From: Cheilinus undulatus
Lineage: Eukaryota > Chordata > Actinopteri > Labriformes > Labridae
NCBI RefSeq assembly: GCF_018320785.1
Contig: NC_054865.1
Span: 44,724,898-44,788,897, forward strand
Length of the DNA stretch: 64,000 nt
Direction: 5' to 3'
Made by a program: the position numbers and the translations under genes. Under the pieces are notes generated by a model. That model was given only the letters and a program-made list of their open reading frames with translations, did no database searches and was not told the DNA's origin. This document shows, one piece after another, positions 55,501 to 64,000 of this stretch. The number at the start of each line of letters is the position of its first letter. Position 1 is the stretch's first letter.

Positions 55501-58500
55501 TGAAAGAAAAGAGTTACTTAGTGTTACTTAGTAAATATGCTGAGGGGTATTTGAAGTTCTGTGGACAAAATATCCATCCACTAGACACAAATATTAAGGA
55601 AGATAAGTATAAATATCAAATGAATGTATTTTAGCACTAAACATATAACTCTTTTTATTCCTCTTGCAAGTAAGAAACATTTAAAACCAAAGGATAACAA
55701 GCACTCCTCCATAAAGAGTGTGGTAAACATAACTGAGACTTAAAGTGGGCGTAAGCGGCGAAACTGGTGAAGTAATTAAAGGACTCGCCACCCGTCACTG
55801 CCGCCAGGAGGGATTTACCGAAGGACACAAGAGCACAAGAGGTAGACGCGTGAAGAAAGAGAGAGAGAGAGTGTAGAAGAAAGAGTAAGTCAGAGTCAGA
55901 GGAGCGAGGAGATCAAACAGCTGGAACAAGCAGAGACTTGCTGTCAAACATGCTGATGCAAAGTACTGGGTGGTGGAGGGAAGAGACGTAGCAGGAGAAG
56001 GAATGAAAGAGGAAAAGCAAGAAAGAAAGAAGAAATGGAGAAAGCAGAGATACTGTCTTGGCTGGAATTTAAATTTAAGATACACAGATTGATATTTCAT
56101 GCCTGCTTTATGTTAAAAATCAAATGATTGGCTCTTTGGTTAGAGCCTAAAAAATTCCAGTGTGAATTAATGCATTTTATTTTATTCCCTTATAACTGCT
56201 TATGTCCCCAGTTTCAATTCCAGTGCCTACATGTCCTACCCGCACTTTCACATCACTAAATCTGTTTATTTACCTTGTACGCTGTCACAATCAGTTCCAG
56301 GATGTTCCGCGAATCTGACTCCACGACTCCAACTGTGGCGCCAGGTATGAAATTTGCATAGTTCTAGGGAAAAACAACAGATAGACAGAAATGTCAGTGT
56401 AACACATGTCGGCTCAAACTTGCAGCTAAATTGCGAGAAAGAAGAGAGGGCTAGTTCCAACAGGTTGAATGAGAATGCAGCTCCATGAATAAATATGCAA
56501 AACCTCAGTAAACATTGTGCTCACACAGTCACATTTTTTAAGTCTCCAGTTTCAACATATCTAAAAACCAGAAATGATAGCATAAATGGAAAGAAGCTGT
56601 TACCTTATAGTTGGCTTTCTGTTTTTCTGTCACAGCAAATATCAGTAGGATATTGTTCTCCACTACCTTATCGATCAGCTGACCAAGAGTGGGATACTCC
56701 TGGGGAGAAAAATTGACAAATATCAGCAATGAATGGGCTGTGAGGCAGAGATGAGTCATTGCAGCTGACTGTATGGTGACTGTTGAATAAAATCCCTAAA
56801 ATGAGGTAATACAGTGGATTAAGGTCAATAAAGTACAAATCTTAGACATGGAAGAATAATGGAAGTTTTTTGTCCTTTCCATGTCTTTATCTATAGAGGA
56901 GGACAGTGGATAGAGTTGGAAACAGGGATAAGAGAGTGGGGAATGACATAAAGGAAGAGAGAGATACATACTTTCTCAATTCTAAGGGAAATTGAAAAGA
57001 AGGAACTGGAAACATTCTTCTCTTGAATTTTCCTTAGGATAAATCAAGTCCATCCCTGTCTAGGAATGGAACCACACACATATTTGGGGTATCTGCCCCC
57101 CATAATGAAAGGTAATTTAAGAAAATAGAAACACTTACTTGCACTGTAGACATGGAGTACTCATTGTTAACATCCAGGTGACATTGCCCATCATTAGGAA
57201 TCACAATGCCGGCCATCTTACTGTCCATCCCAAAGTGTGAGTCAGCATCACTGACGAACACCAGCAAACGCATGGAATTATTCCTCCAGCCTATCTTGTC
57301 CTATCAGGAGACACAGTATGTCGCTCACATTCTTTTAAATGAATCAATTCAGTTCAAATGCATGCTGCACTTAGTGACATGTTGTTGCATTTGCAATATA
57401 GCTCACTTTTGATACAGTGCACAATCACCCCTTTATGCTATAAAAACTTACTAGAACTACTAAATGCATATAATCTGCCTCTGAAAATAGTCTCCAAGAA
57501 ATTCAGCATACTACTTTTAGTAACATTTGCTTAAAACTCCCACCAAAGCTTTAAGATACTTTTGAACTTAGTTATAAATATAAATGTAAGTATGATTGAA
57601 GATTTATAAATAATATTTTTGTTTAAATCAAGAGAATTAATGATATGAATGGAAATTGATGAGAGAAAAGCCTAGACCTTGTGTGAATTTTTGCCCTTAA
57701 CTGTCCTTTTCTGCTGTTAATTCTCTAACAAGATTAAGAAAAAATATTTCCAGCTTTTTCCTGATTACACAGACTCAACATATGCACCTACACATTGAAA
57801 GAATATAAAACTAAACAATAATTTACAGGAATTTACAAGTTTAAAGGGAGTAAATGGGCTCAGAATTGGTTTATAGGGACTTTTGCCTTGTTAACTGACG
57901 TGTAACATCAGAGTCAAATTGGGAGATGAAATATACAGTATCTTTTGTAAATGAAATATAGCATTCACAAAAACCAAACCCTACCCCACAAACTGCTGCC
58001 TGCATGACAGCGTCAAAGCCTCCCTCTGGCACATCAACATTTGCAGAAACACGCTGCTTTCTGATGATCTCATTGAACTTGTCCGTTCTGCTCGTGAGAG
58101 ACAAAACGTGTTTGTATCCAAATGTTGGCAGGCAGGTGATGTCCACATCTCTGCAGCAGAAAAGGAGTCAAACATTCAACCTCTAACATTCATTAGGATG
58201 GATTATATTTTTGACGAATTGAGACATATTGAAATATTTATTGTTTACCTGCAAGGGTTGGCGAGTTGTTCTTCTGTGATCTTGATGAAGGGCAGGACAG
58301 GTTTCTCCACAAAGGATCCAAAGCCCATTCTAAATTTACTAGTGAGGTTCGCCATTTCTTTAGACAGAGAGGAACCCAGGTCTTTGATCATGTTCAGATC
58401 ATCTATCATGGATGCTGACAAGTCCATCAAGTAGTAGATATCCACAGGATAGTCCTCTGTGTGCTGAATCTTCACCTGAAAAGTCACCTGACTACCTGTG

Positions 58501-59441
58501 CAAAACCAAAACCAAAACCTTATTTCTGTTTGAAAATGATGAAAGGTTTCCCAAGGAAGGTTGTAGAATATAGTGTGTATGACTTGTATACCAGGTCGCA
58601 GCTTGAGGGACATTTTCTGAGGTGAGATCTGAGTGCTGTTGACATTGCCCGTCTTCTTCCCAAGTGGACGATCCTGCAAGACTTGACCTTTAGAAACAGG
58701 GAACTGCAGCTGGTCCCTGGCACATCCCTTTTCTAATAAGATATCCAGTGTGTCACATCTCTTGCTGACTGATAACCAGTCAGTGAAATTCTGAAAAATG
58801 GAGGGAAAAGTCAAAATTGTGCTTTTTGATCATGAAACATTTAGACTGTTTCATTCAAAGCAGAGAAATAAACCAATGTGATCATCACATGGTGCACTCT
58901 TCCTTACAAGAAATGCCAAATATTATAGAGTACATTATGGAAATAAAAATACATTTGTGCAGTGACTGTGTTTCTTACCTCCTGGGTGCACCAGGCACAG
59001 TGGGAACTGATCTGCAGACACTGGTCACAAGTCACAGCATTGCTGGCAGAACATGATCCTGTAGTACACATAGCATAGTGCAAACATGGAGTCAGCATGT
59101 AAACATCAAGCAAGAGGTATCCCTCAATGAATTATCTGAATTTAAAAAGACAAGTGAAGTTTTTATAGCTGAATATTTGTTAATTAATTAAGGCTGTGAT
59201 ACGGTCATGTACATGTATATCTTTTAATAGTATGTTAAAGTGTAGTAAAAAGACAAGCTAAAAGAGGTTATTTACAATGAAACGTTAACTGGTCATAAAT
59301 ACCAACACAGCTTTTATGGTCTGCTGTGTAGCGTCTTTGTTTACACGTTATGAACATGTTGCCCTGATTTTTAAAGTCCTGCTTACCCTCCACGGTGTTG
59401 ATCCAGTACCGCAGTATCAGGCTCAGCAGTATAAGCCCCAT
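43441..59441 (-). CDS. itgb6: Integrin beta-6 (whole gene, 15 coding exons)
   Basis: Type I membrane subunit that in mammals pairs with alpha-V, binds RGD ligands (fibronectin, TGF-beta latency peptide) and activates TGF-beta on epithelia. Fifteen exons join at GT-AG sites in phase: 2352 nt, 783 residues (human 788). Order: signal peptide 1-18, PSI about 20-60, hybrid halves flanking a beta-I domain about 120-360 with the MIDAS signature DLSAS and the SDL region [13 protein letters not shown] repeats about 425-620, beta-tail about 625-695, membrane span about 700-724, tail to 783. The beta-I and membrane regions follow beta-6 more closely than beta-3 or beta-5 as I recall them, and the neighbour pla2r1 supports beta-6. 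The C-terminus differs from mammals (see findings). Confidence 0.92.
44235..44410. repeat. Degenerate minisatellite (TTACATTTGTGGG units)
   Basis: Imperfect repeats of TACATTTGYRG spaced roughly 35-65 bp apart, in itgb6 intron 14. It has no coding content. Confidence 0.45.
45175..45341 (-). CDS. itgb6: itgb6 exon 14: membrane span and membrane-proximal tail
   Basis: Residues about 695-750: [20 protein letters not shown], a hydrophobic span, then [20 protein letters not shown]. The HDRKE motif is the conserved integrin beta membrane-proximal signature. Phase 0 donor GTAAGA. Confidence 0.95.
45429..45545 (-). CDS. itgb6: itgb6 exon 13: beta-tail domain
   Basis: Residues about 656-694: [27 protein letters not shown] and the linker to the membrane. 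Phase 1 on both sides. Confidence 0.9.
45546..49080. other. itgb6 intron 12, downstream part
   Basis: No exon is needed. A fragment with CTAACTGGTGGGTCAGGACACAAAAGTGGGTTGCGG (about 46775-46870) is a Zaphod-like hAT repeat end. A 150-codon open frame at 47320-47772 has no family resemblance. Confidence 0.5.
46775..46870 (+). repeat. Fragment of a Zaphod-like hAT repeat
   Basis: The fragment CTCCTAACTGGTGGGTCAGGACACAAAAGTGGGTTGCGGAC is a familiar end of this family; the other end was not found. Confidence 0.45.
49094..49164. repeat. 29-bp inverted repeat (stem-loop)
   Basis: Arms 49094-49122 and 49136-49164 are reverse complements at 27 of 29 bases around a 13-base loop. The right arm includes an ATG at 49154-49156 immediately before the nmrk2-like retrocopy. 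Confidence 0.85.
49150..49700 (+). pseudogene. Processed pseudogene of nicotinamide riboside kinase (nmrk2-like)
   Basis: An intronless match to the NAD-salvage kinase that phosphorylates nicotinamide riboside. Landmarks in order: [15 protein letters not shown] (P-loop, about 49200-49245), [55 protein letters not shown] and [19 protein letters not shown] (to about 49675). A frameshift near 49275, a TGA near 49424 and loss of the C-terminal part after about 49690 break it. The family match is closer to NMRK2 than NMRK1. It lies antisense in itgb6 intron 12. The lack of introns suggests retroposition; no A-tail was seen. Confidence 0.85.
50103..50625. mobile_element. hAT-like miniature element, near complete
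   Basis: Starts TTAGGGCTGGGCAATTAATCGCAAATTAGATTAAATCGCAATATGG and ends ATTGCGATTGCAATATTGGGG..AAATCATTTAGCCTTA, with complementary ATCGCAAT-type subterminal sequences. This is an abundant teleost family. The broken copy at 7831-8985 belongs to it. Confidence 0.65.
51150..51300 (+). repeat. Dispersed teleost repeat, copy 3
   Basis: TTTCATGCCTTTATTATGGAAGAGGACAGCAGATAGAGTCAGAAACAGGGAAGAGAGAG, the same family as the copies at 10690, 37735 and 56865. It lies in itgb6 intron 12. Confidence 0.6.
51442..51536 (-). CDS. itgb6: itgb6 exon 12: start of beta-tail domain
   Basis: A 95-nt exon not found by ORF scans, residues about 624-655: [20 protein letters not shown] (human [21 protein letters not shown]). 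Enters in phase 2, leaves in phase 1. Confidence 0.93.
51995..52217 (-). CDS. itgb6: itgb6 exon 11: I-EGF repeats 3 and 4
   Basis: Residues about 550-623: [32 protein letters not shown] and [11 protein letters not shown], the regular cysteine spacing of integrin EGF modules. Enters in phase 1, leaves in phase 2. Confidence 0.95.
52294..52711 (-). CDS. itgb6: itgb6 exon 10: hybrid/I-EGF1-2 region
   Basis: Residues about 411-549, the largest exon. Contains [40 protein letters not shown] and [13 protein letters not shown] (human NIYGPYCQCDNFSC). Enters in phase 0, leaves in phase 1. Confidence 0.95.
53100..53525 (+). mobile_element. L1-like LINE ORF2 C-terminal fragment
   Basis: Frames read [33 protein letters not shown] and, after stops, [11 protein letters not shown]. 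These follow the order of the L1 ORF2 C-terminal zinc-knuckle region (CWR.CG..H.FW.C). It is broken by stops. It lies in itgb6 intron 9. Confidence 0.6.
53524..54060 (-). mobile_element. Tc1-like transposase fragment
   Basis: A minus-strand open stretch (53624-53992) reads [40 protein letters not shown] and [17 protein letters not shown]. This is the DDE transposase core with its first two Asp (RDE, FQHD); the following GVEELDW and Glu region is frameshifted. Inverted repeats were not found. It abuts the L1-like fragment. Confidence 0.85.
54870..55004 (-). CDS. itgb6: itgb6 exon 9: hybrid domain segment
   Basis: Residues about 366-410: [20 protein letters not shown] then [14 protein letters not shown] (human [20 protein letters not shown]). 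Phase 0 on both sides; donor GTCAGT. Confidence 0.95.
56274..56363 (-). CDS. itgb6: itgb6 exon 8: end of beta-I domain
   Basis: Residues about 336-365: [20 protein letters not shown] and LIVTAYK (human LIPGATVGLLQKDSGN). Exactly 90 nt, phase 0. Confidence 0.95.
56604..56699 (-). CDS. itgb6: itgb6 exon 7: beta-I domain
   Basis: Residues about 304-335: [20 protein letters not shown] and FAVTEKQ (human [20 protein letters not shown]). 96 nt, phase 0. Confidence 0.95.
56865..56965 (+). repeat. Dispersed teleost repeat, copy 4
   Basis: CCATGTCTTTATCTATAGAGGAGGACAGTGGATAGAGTTGGAAACAGGGATAAGAGAGTGGGGAATGACAT; the family is described at 10690. Confidence 0.6.
57139..57300 (-). CDS. itgb6: itgb6 exon 6: beta-I domain
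   Basis: Residues about 250-303: [40 protein letters not shown] and EYSMSTVQ, nearly identical to human beta-6 ([20 protein letters not shown]). 162 nt, phase 0; donor GTAAGT. Confidence 0.96.
57985..58150 (-). CDS. itgb6: itgb6 exon 5: beta-I domain, ligand-specificity loop
   Basis: Residues about 194-249: [40 protein letters not shown] and AVMQAAVC (human CLPTFGFKHILPLT, ISANIDTPEGG). Enters in phase 2, leaves in phase 0. Confidence 0.95.
58249..58495 (-). CDS. itgb6: itgb6 exon 4: beta-I domain with metal-binding MIDAS motif
   Basis: Residues about 112-193: [40 protein letters not shown] and [16 protein letters not shown] is the MIDAS signature (DxSxS). Enters in phase 1, leaves in phase 2. 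Confidence 0.96.
58592..58790 (-). CDS. itgb6: itgb6 exon 3: PSI end and first hybrid segment
   Basis: Residues about 46-111: [31 protein letters not shown] and [14 protein letters not shown] (human QIAPQSLILKLRPG). Enters in phase 0, leaves in phase 1. Confidence 0.94.
58979..59058 (-). CDS. itgb6: itgb6 exon 2: PSI domain
   Basis: Residues about 19-45: [19 protein letters not shown], the PSI cysteine pattern (human ETCEDCLLIGPQCAWCAQE). Enters in phase 1, leaves in phase 0. Confidence 0.95.
59387..59441 (-). CDS. itgb6: itgb6 exon 1: start codon and signal peptide
   Basis: ATG at 59441-59439, then [19 protein letters not shown] with a short hydrophobic core, and donor GTAAGC in phase 1. 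Only 55 nt, so invisible to an ORF scan. The start was chosen because it is in frame and precedes a signal-like segment (human MGIELLCLFFLFLG). Confidence 0.85.
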
Positions 59442-59720
59442 TAGTCCGCGAGGTTACTGGTGATGAGGGAACAGAAAAAGAAGATTTCAAGTAGTCTCAT
59501 ATTTACAGCAGTGAAACGTGTCCAGAGTCATGCTTCTTCTACTCTGCCGAAAGCAGTTTACACAGGAGAGCTTCTACCTGGATAGAGGAGGAGGAGAGTG
59601 TCTGTCTCCACCTGTGCTGCCTTTTATGTTCACTTCCGTACAGGTGAGAAAGCAAGGCGGGCGCGAGGAGGAACCAAGTCTGTGCCAACATGTTGACCCC
59701 CCTAACTGAATTATCCAACC
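59442..59720 (-). promoter_or_regulatory. Probable itgb6 promoter and 5' UTR
   Basis: The upstream flank is mildly GC-richer and contains an ETS-type ACTTCCGT (59632-59639, core GGAA on the minus strand) and CACCTGT/CAGGTG E-boxes (around 59609 and 59641), common in epithelial promoters. No TATA box is clear. Confidence 0.3.
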
Positions 59721-60214
59721 GTAGATATCGGGCAATGAACCAGGTTTGTTCCCCTTAGCTTTGTTATAACCTATTTATGTAAACATTCAACATACATTCT
59801 AGTAAAACACCAAAGCACACTTTAAACAGAACAATAGTTAAACAACAGCCTTATTGTATTCAGAATGCTAACAGTTAAAGTAAGCTAGCTCGGCTAGCTA
59901 AATTAGCACAGTTAGGCTAGCTTTTGGTTCTGTGGGCTCAAAGAAAGTCAGGTTTCTTATATTCCAGCTGCAAAACATTTTAAACGGAAGTGTTTCATTT
60001 ATTACTTATTTAGCTGTAGATAAATTGAAGAAAAGGCGTTTCATATTGTTTGTACTACAATATCTTAAACGTTTGAAGCAGCTGAAGTTTTGGCTAGTTG
60101 TCAGATAAAATTAGCATTTCCATCTCCTTACATGGTAAAAGTCGTTCAAATCTATGGAAGCCCATTTCTGACACTTAAAAAGAAAATGTCTTAAAGCTAG
60201 GCAATTTTAAAAGG

Positions 60215-60880
60215 AAAAAATCCCGAATGAAAAATTATGAAGATATAAAAGTCTTAATTAGGGTTAAAAAGTCTTAATTATTAGATTGAAAAAAATCTAA
60301 ATTACAGGATAAAAAGTCATAATTAAGAGATTGAAAAGTCTAGATTCTTAGATAGTAAGTCAAAACTATAAGATAAAACATCAGACTCATCAGATAGTAA
60401 GTCGTGATTAAATGACAATCCAAAATTATGGAAAATTGCACCTCATGATGTGACTTTTATGTATTAATTTCAGTTTATCGCATTATAATGAACCATTTCT
60501 CATAATTTTGACTTTTTTATGTCACAATAACGACACAATCTCATAATAAAGACTTACTATCTCATATTTTTGACTTTCTCTTAATTTTCAATTTCTAAAA
60601 ACGTATTAAAATTTACATAGTATTTCATAATTATGACTTTTTTTATTGCACAGTTTGACTTACCTCTTAATTATGACTCTTAATTTAAAATAATCTTAAA
60701 ATTTTGACTTTTTATCTCAGAATTCTGATTTTTTCCCCCATAATTATGACATTTTGACTTGTTTATTAAATAATGTTGACTTAATATTTCATAATTTTTA
60801 CATTTTATATTATAATATTGACTGATCTTATAAGTTTAACTTTGTATATCATAGCTCTCATATGTAATAACTATTTTATG
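60215..60880. repeat. Minisatellite with an orientation switch near 60475
   Basis: Up to about 60475 the units read like AAAGTCTTAATTA..GATTGAAAAGTC and GATAGTAAGTC; beyond it they read TCATAATTATGACTTTTTTATCTCA, the complement. The two halves are largely reverse complements of each other in consensus. Confidence 0.65.
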
Positions 60881-63800
60881 CCTATTTAATATTACTTTAA
60901 TATTTCTGTATTTTCACTTATTTTCAGTGATTGTTTTTTAAAGTACTAAGAATGTTACAATTTTTTTAAGTTGTTGAGTTTGAAAGATGGTTGGCTGGAC
61001 TTCTTAACAGACAAATCTGAGGAAGAAACTGGAGCACACAAATTAGTTTTTGCAATTTGAGAAGGTGCAAAGGACTACAGTTTCAACGTGCACCCTCTGA
61101 AATGAAGATGTGTTTGACTCTGATGTAGACATAGCATGCGTCAAAATGTTAGCTCTTTGCACCTTAGTCATTTGCACCCTATTAAATTACAAAAATGACC
61201 CGTGTGCAGTTTCTTCTGTGGATTTGCCATCTTTCAAAAGTTGAAGGTTGTGAAGCACCAACCTCGACCGCTGGAGGGGCTGAACGTAAGAGACTTGTAT
61301 TTATGTTAGTTTTGAAGTTTGTGAAGTGCATGTGATAAAAAATAATGTGAAACCAGTCATGTCTAATTGTTGTGATCTCAGTCTCAATCAAAAAAATCCA
61401 AATTTTGACCAAGCAAGGCGGTATTTTAAATGCAATTTATAACCACAAGGATTTTATCCTTTTAAAAATTTGTTCTGATTGCATTGGACTGATAAACTTA
61501 AACTATTTCTATATTAAAATGTGTAGAATTGTACAGTGCCTTATCACTTTGGATTTTAAAAAGGGGCTGTAGAAGATTCCTTACTATTTTTTATTCAGCC
61601 ACTCCATTATTATAGCACATTTAACTTGTTTAATGTCTTAAATGAGATGTCTATTTCTACATTAGTTAGTGCAGACATTCAACAGGTAATATTTAGTTCA
61701 GTTCATGCCTTATTTTTTGCTCTTCTGTCTTGAAATGAGATATTTGGACTTGCCCAGTGCATCTGACTTGTAATACATGTAATGTGATGTTTTGATTAGA
61801 AATTATTAACACTTGCTGAGATTTCAGTTTCAGGCTTGACTGAAGCTAGCTTTCATTATTATCACGTTACACTGAACTATGGTCAATGAAGCACAATAAA
61901 ATACAGACAGGCCACACCATAAACAAACACAGCCTGTACAGCCCCTATAACCCAGCCATCCAAAAGAGGATATGTTAATCTTTAACGACGTAAGAACATG
62001 AATCATTGTTGATGTCTCAGCAGAATTTTTTTGTTTTTGCAACATAAAGATTAACTCAAAGACAAAAGCAGCCCTGTAGAGCTATCCCAACATATGAAAT
62101 ATAACTGTGAATGTGTGCATGAGTGTCTGTGTGTGTATAATCAGAGGGGGAGGAGGGTGGGGCTGCGTAGGTGTTGAACCATTAACAGCTGCAGTGAAAA
62201 TATCCCTGCTTGTCCTAACTCACAGGAATCTCACTATTCACCACCACGCCCCTCTGGATTTGGGTGAGTCCCATCTGTCACCCCGAACCAAACCCCACCT
62301 CCTCTCCCTTTAAACTAATCCCTGTCTCACCCCTCTCGTCTCTTTCTCTCCTCCTTTCTTCTCTCAATGACAACCTTGTCTCTTTCCTCAGCTCTCTGTA
62401 TTTTGATCCAACTTACCCAGAAGCCCTCTTGAAGTGTGGATCTGTGAAATCAGCATTTCATTTTATACCTCCTTTAGCTTATTTCATCTCTTTCCTGAGT
62501 GCCAGTTTACTTTAAAATTCTTTCTCTCCTCTCCTCCTTCATTTCTCCTTGCTTGTCATAATTTTGTGAATTTCCAAAGAAATCTCCCAGCATGATGCAA
62601 CCAAACACCATTCTTTGTAACATTAAAGCCCTGTATGAGAGTAAACTCCCATTAGTAAGATGCTAAATGTGTAATAAGGTGTCATAGTTGCACTATACTG
62701 TTGCACTTTATTTTTAATTTGAAACCTTGTGCCTTTCAATCAGAATTCAGGGAATATAATGTTTTCAAAAAATGAAATCTGACAGCAGTGTTTGAAGCAC
62801 ATCGTGGCCTGCTTTCAAAGTAGTTTCAGTCTCATCAGAATTCACAAATCCATAATTTATACTCACACGTATCTCTCTGTCAGCACCACACTCTTACTAT
62901 AGACAGAAATGGAGGTATACATTAACCCTGCAATGAGCAAGCTCACCTTCAGGGGCGTCCTCTGATAACATGCTGTCCCGTCTCAGTCTGTCTTCCTTGT
63001 CATCAAGTGAAAAATGGAGAGGAGTGGAGAAGCATCAGGCCAGTACATTCAGTCCTATTGTATCCCAGCAGCCGTCAGAGTAACAGAAAACCTATTGTAA
63101 CGGCGCCCTTTATGAAGCATGGCGCAAGGGTGACCCTGCTGCCCATGCTCCTTGGCTCATGCGTGCTTTTGTGTGTGTGTGTCTCAGAGTGGGTAAGTGT
63201 GTGTGCATGCTTACTGGGGTCATGTGTGGGTGTTTGTACATGATCCAACTTGTCCATTTGTGTGTCAGTGTATGTGTGTGTTCAGGGGGAGGCAGCGATG
63301 ATAATGAGTGACAGTAACAACTGCAGCCTGTGAGACCTCAGCAGGACCCAGCTTCTTTATTAAGAGACGACCTGACTGATGTGCGTGTGTTGCACTCTAG
63401 AGGTTGAAGCTAGTGTCAACTGCAGCACAACACCTCTGACTCAGAGGAACGCTCTTTGTGATTGGTCTAGACTGTGAGTTTGTGTGTCTGTGCACGTTAG
63501 CTCAAGTTCAGTTACTTCCTGCAGTGAGGAGGAGGAGGTAGGAGAAGCAGAGAGGGAGTGCCAGTGCTGTAATAAAGCCTCCTTCTTACTGAAGTATGGC
63601 TGGAATGCAGGTGCACACATCCTTGCAAGTGTGAGAGGATCAAGGTAGCAGTGCATAGGCCTACACTGTTAAATAATAGAAGATTTTGATTGCCCAGAAT
63701 TCTTTTAAGTTTTCTCATTGAGGCTTTCATTTTGTACAGTGATTTGTGCAGCATAAAAATTATTATTAAATTATTTTTGATATATACTGAGTCTTTTGGC

Positions 63801-63970
63801 ATTTTAGTAACTCTCCTAACTTAAAAGCTAACATCATGATGCTAACATGCTCATAATGATAATGCCAGCGTGTTACTTTATCAAGTATGGATATAGCTTA
63901 GTATGCTCACATTAGCAGCACTCTGACGATCTGGACAAAACCATCTACAAGCATTAAACGCCGTATTATT

Positions 63971-63984
63971 GGGGGGGGGGGGGG
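63971..63984. repeat. Poly-G run
   Basis: Fourteen consecutive G, likely length-variable. Confidence 0.9.
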
Positions 63985-64000
63985 TGTTAATTGATCAAAC

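Larger units (their letters stand above)
59721..64000. other. Intergenic region upstream of itgb6
   Basis: AT-rich DNA with a minisatellite at 60215-60880, GT-rich stretches near 63160-63290 and a G run at 63971-63984. No recognisable gene; the open frames are short and unrelated to known families. Confidence 0.5.

Noticed and set aside
1..64000. Any novel multi-gene system
   Set aside because: All supportable coding sequence is explained by three known receptor genes, one retrocopy and mobile elements.

Overview
This is vertebrate nuclear DNA, almost certainly from a ray-finned (teleost, probably percomorph) fish. It is AT-rich, its genes are split into many small exons with GT-AG introns, and it is strewn with repeats typical of teleosts (Tc1-like and hAT-like elements, LINE remnants, a tRNA-like SINE, microsatellites). 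There are no bacterial-style operons, CRISPR arrays or phage genes. I identified the families by recognising translated exons and checking that splice phases join; no database search was run.

Three genes lie head-to-tail on the minus strand. (1) At 580-682 is a signal-peptide first exon that runs into an intron leaving the window. From its position it is best explained as ly75 (DEC-205), but it is too short to prove. (2) From 39115 down to 3738 is a complete pla2r1 gene (secretory phospholipase A2 receptor, mannose-receptor family). I joined 30 coding exons in phase into a 1484-residue protein: signal peptide, ricin-type domain, fibronectin type II domain, eight C-type lectin domains, membrane span and short tail. 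(3) From 59441 down to 43441 is a complete itgb6 gene (integrin beta-6). Fifteen coding exons join in phase into 783 residues: signal peptide, PSI, beta-I domain, hybrid, cysteine-rich EGF repeats, tail domain, membrane span and cytoplasmic tail. The order ly75 - pla2r1 - itgb6 on one strand matches the human 2q24 arrangement as I know it, which supports all three names.

The spacers and introns hold the rest: an intronless, broken nmrk2-like retrocopy in itgb6 intron 12, beside a 29-bp inverted repeat; at least three Tc1-like remnants; several hAT-like miniature elements, one with a perfect 8-bp target duplication; a TTAA-ended miniature element; L2/CR1-like and L1-like reverse-transcriptase fragments; a pentanucleotide array just upstream of a pla2r1 exon; a degenerate ~318-bp tandem repeat; and a minisatellite that flips orientation halfway.

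The genes are probably unrelated in pathway. PLA2R1 and LY75 are endocytic receptors of one family, and integrin beta-6 pairs with alpha-V on epithelia. They are neighbours by ancestry. I found no previously undescribed system. The most interesting points are local: a changed integrin beta-6 tail, repeats pressed against splice sites, the retrocopy with its palindrome, and nested insertions.
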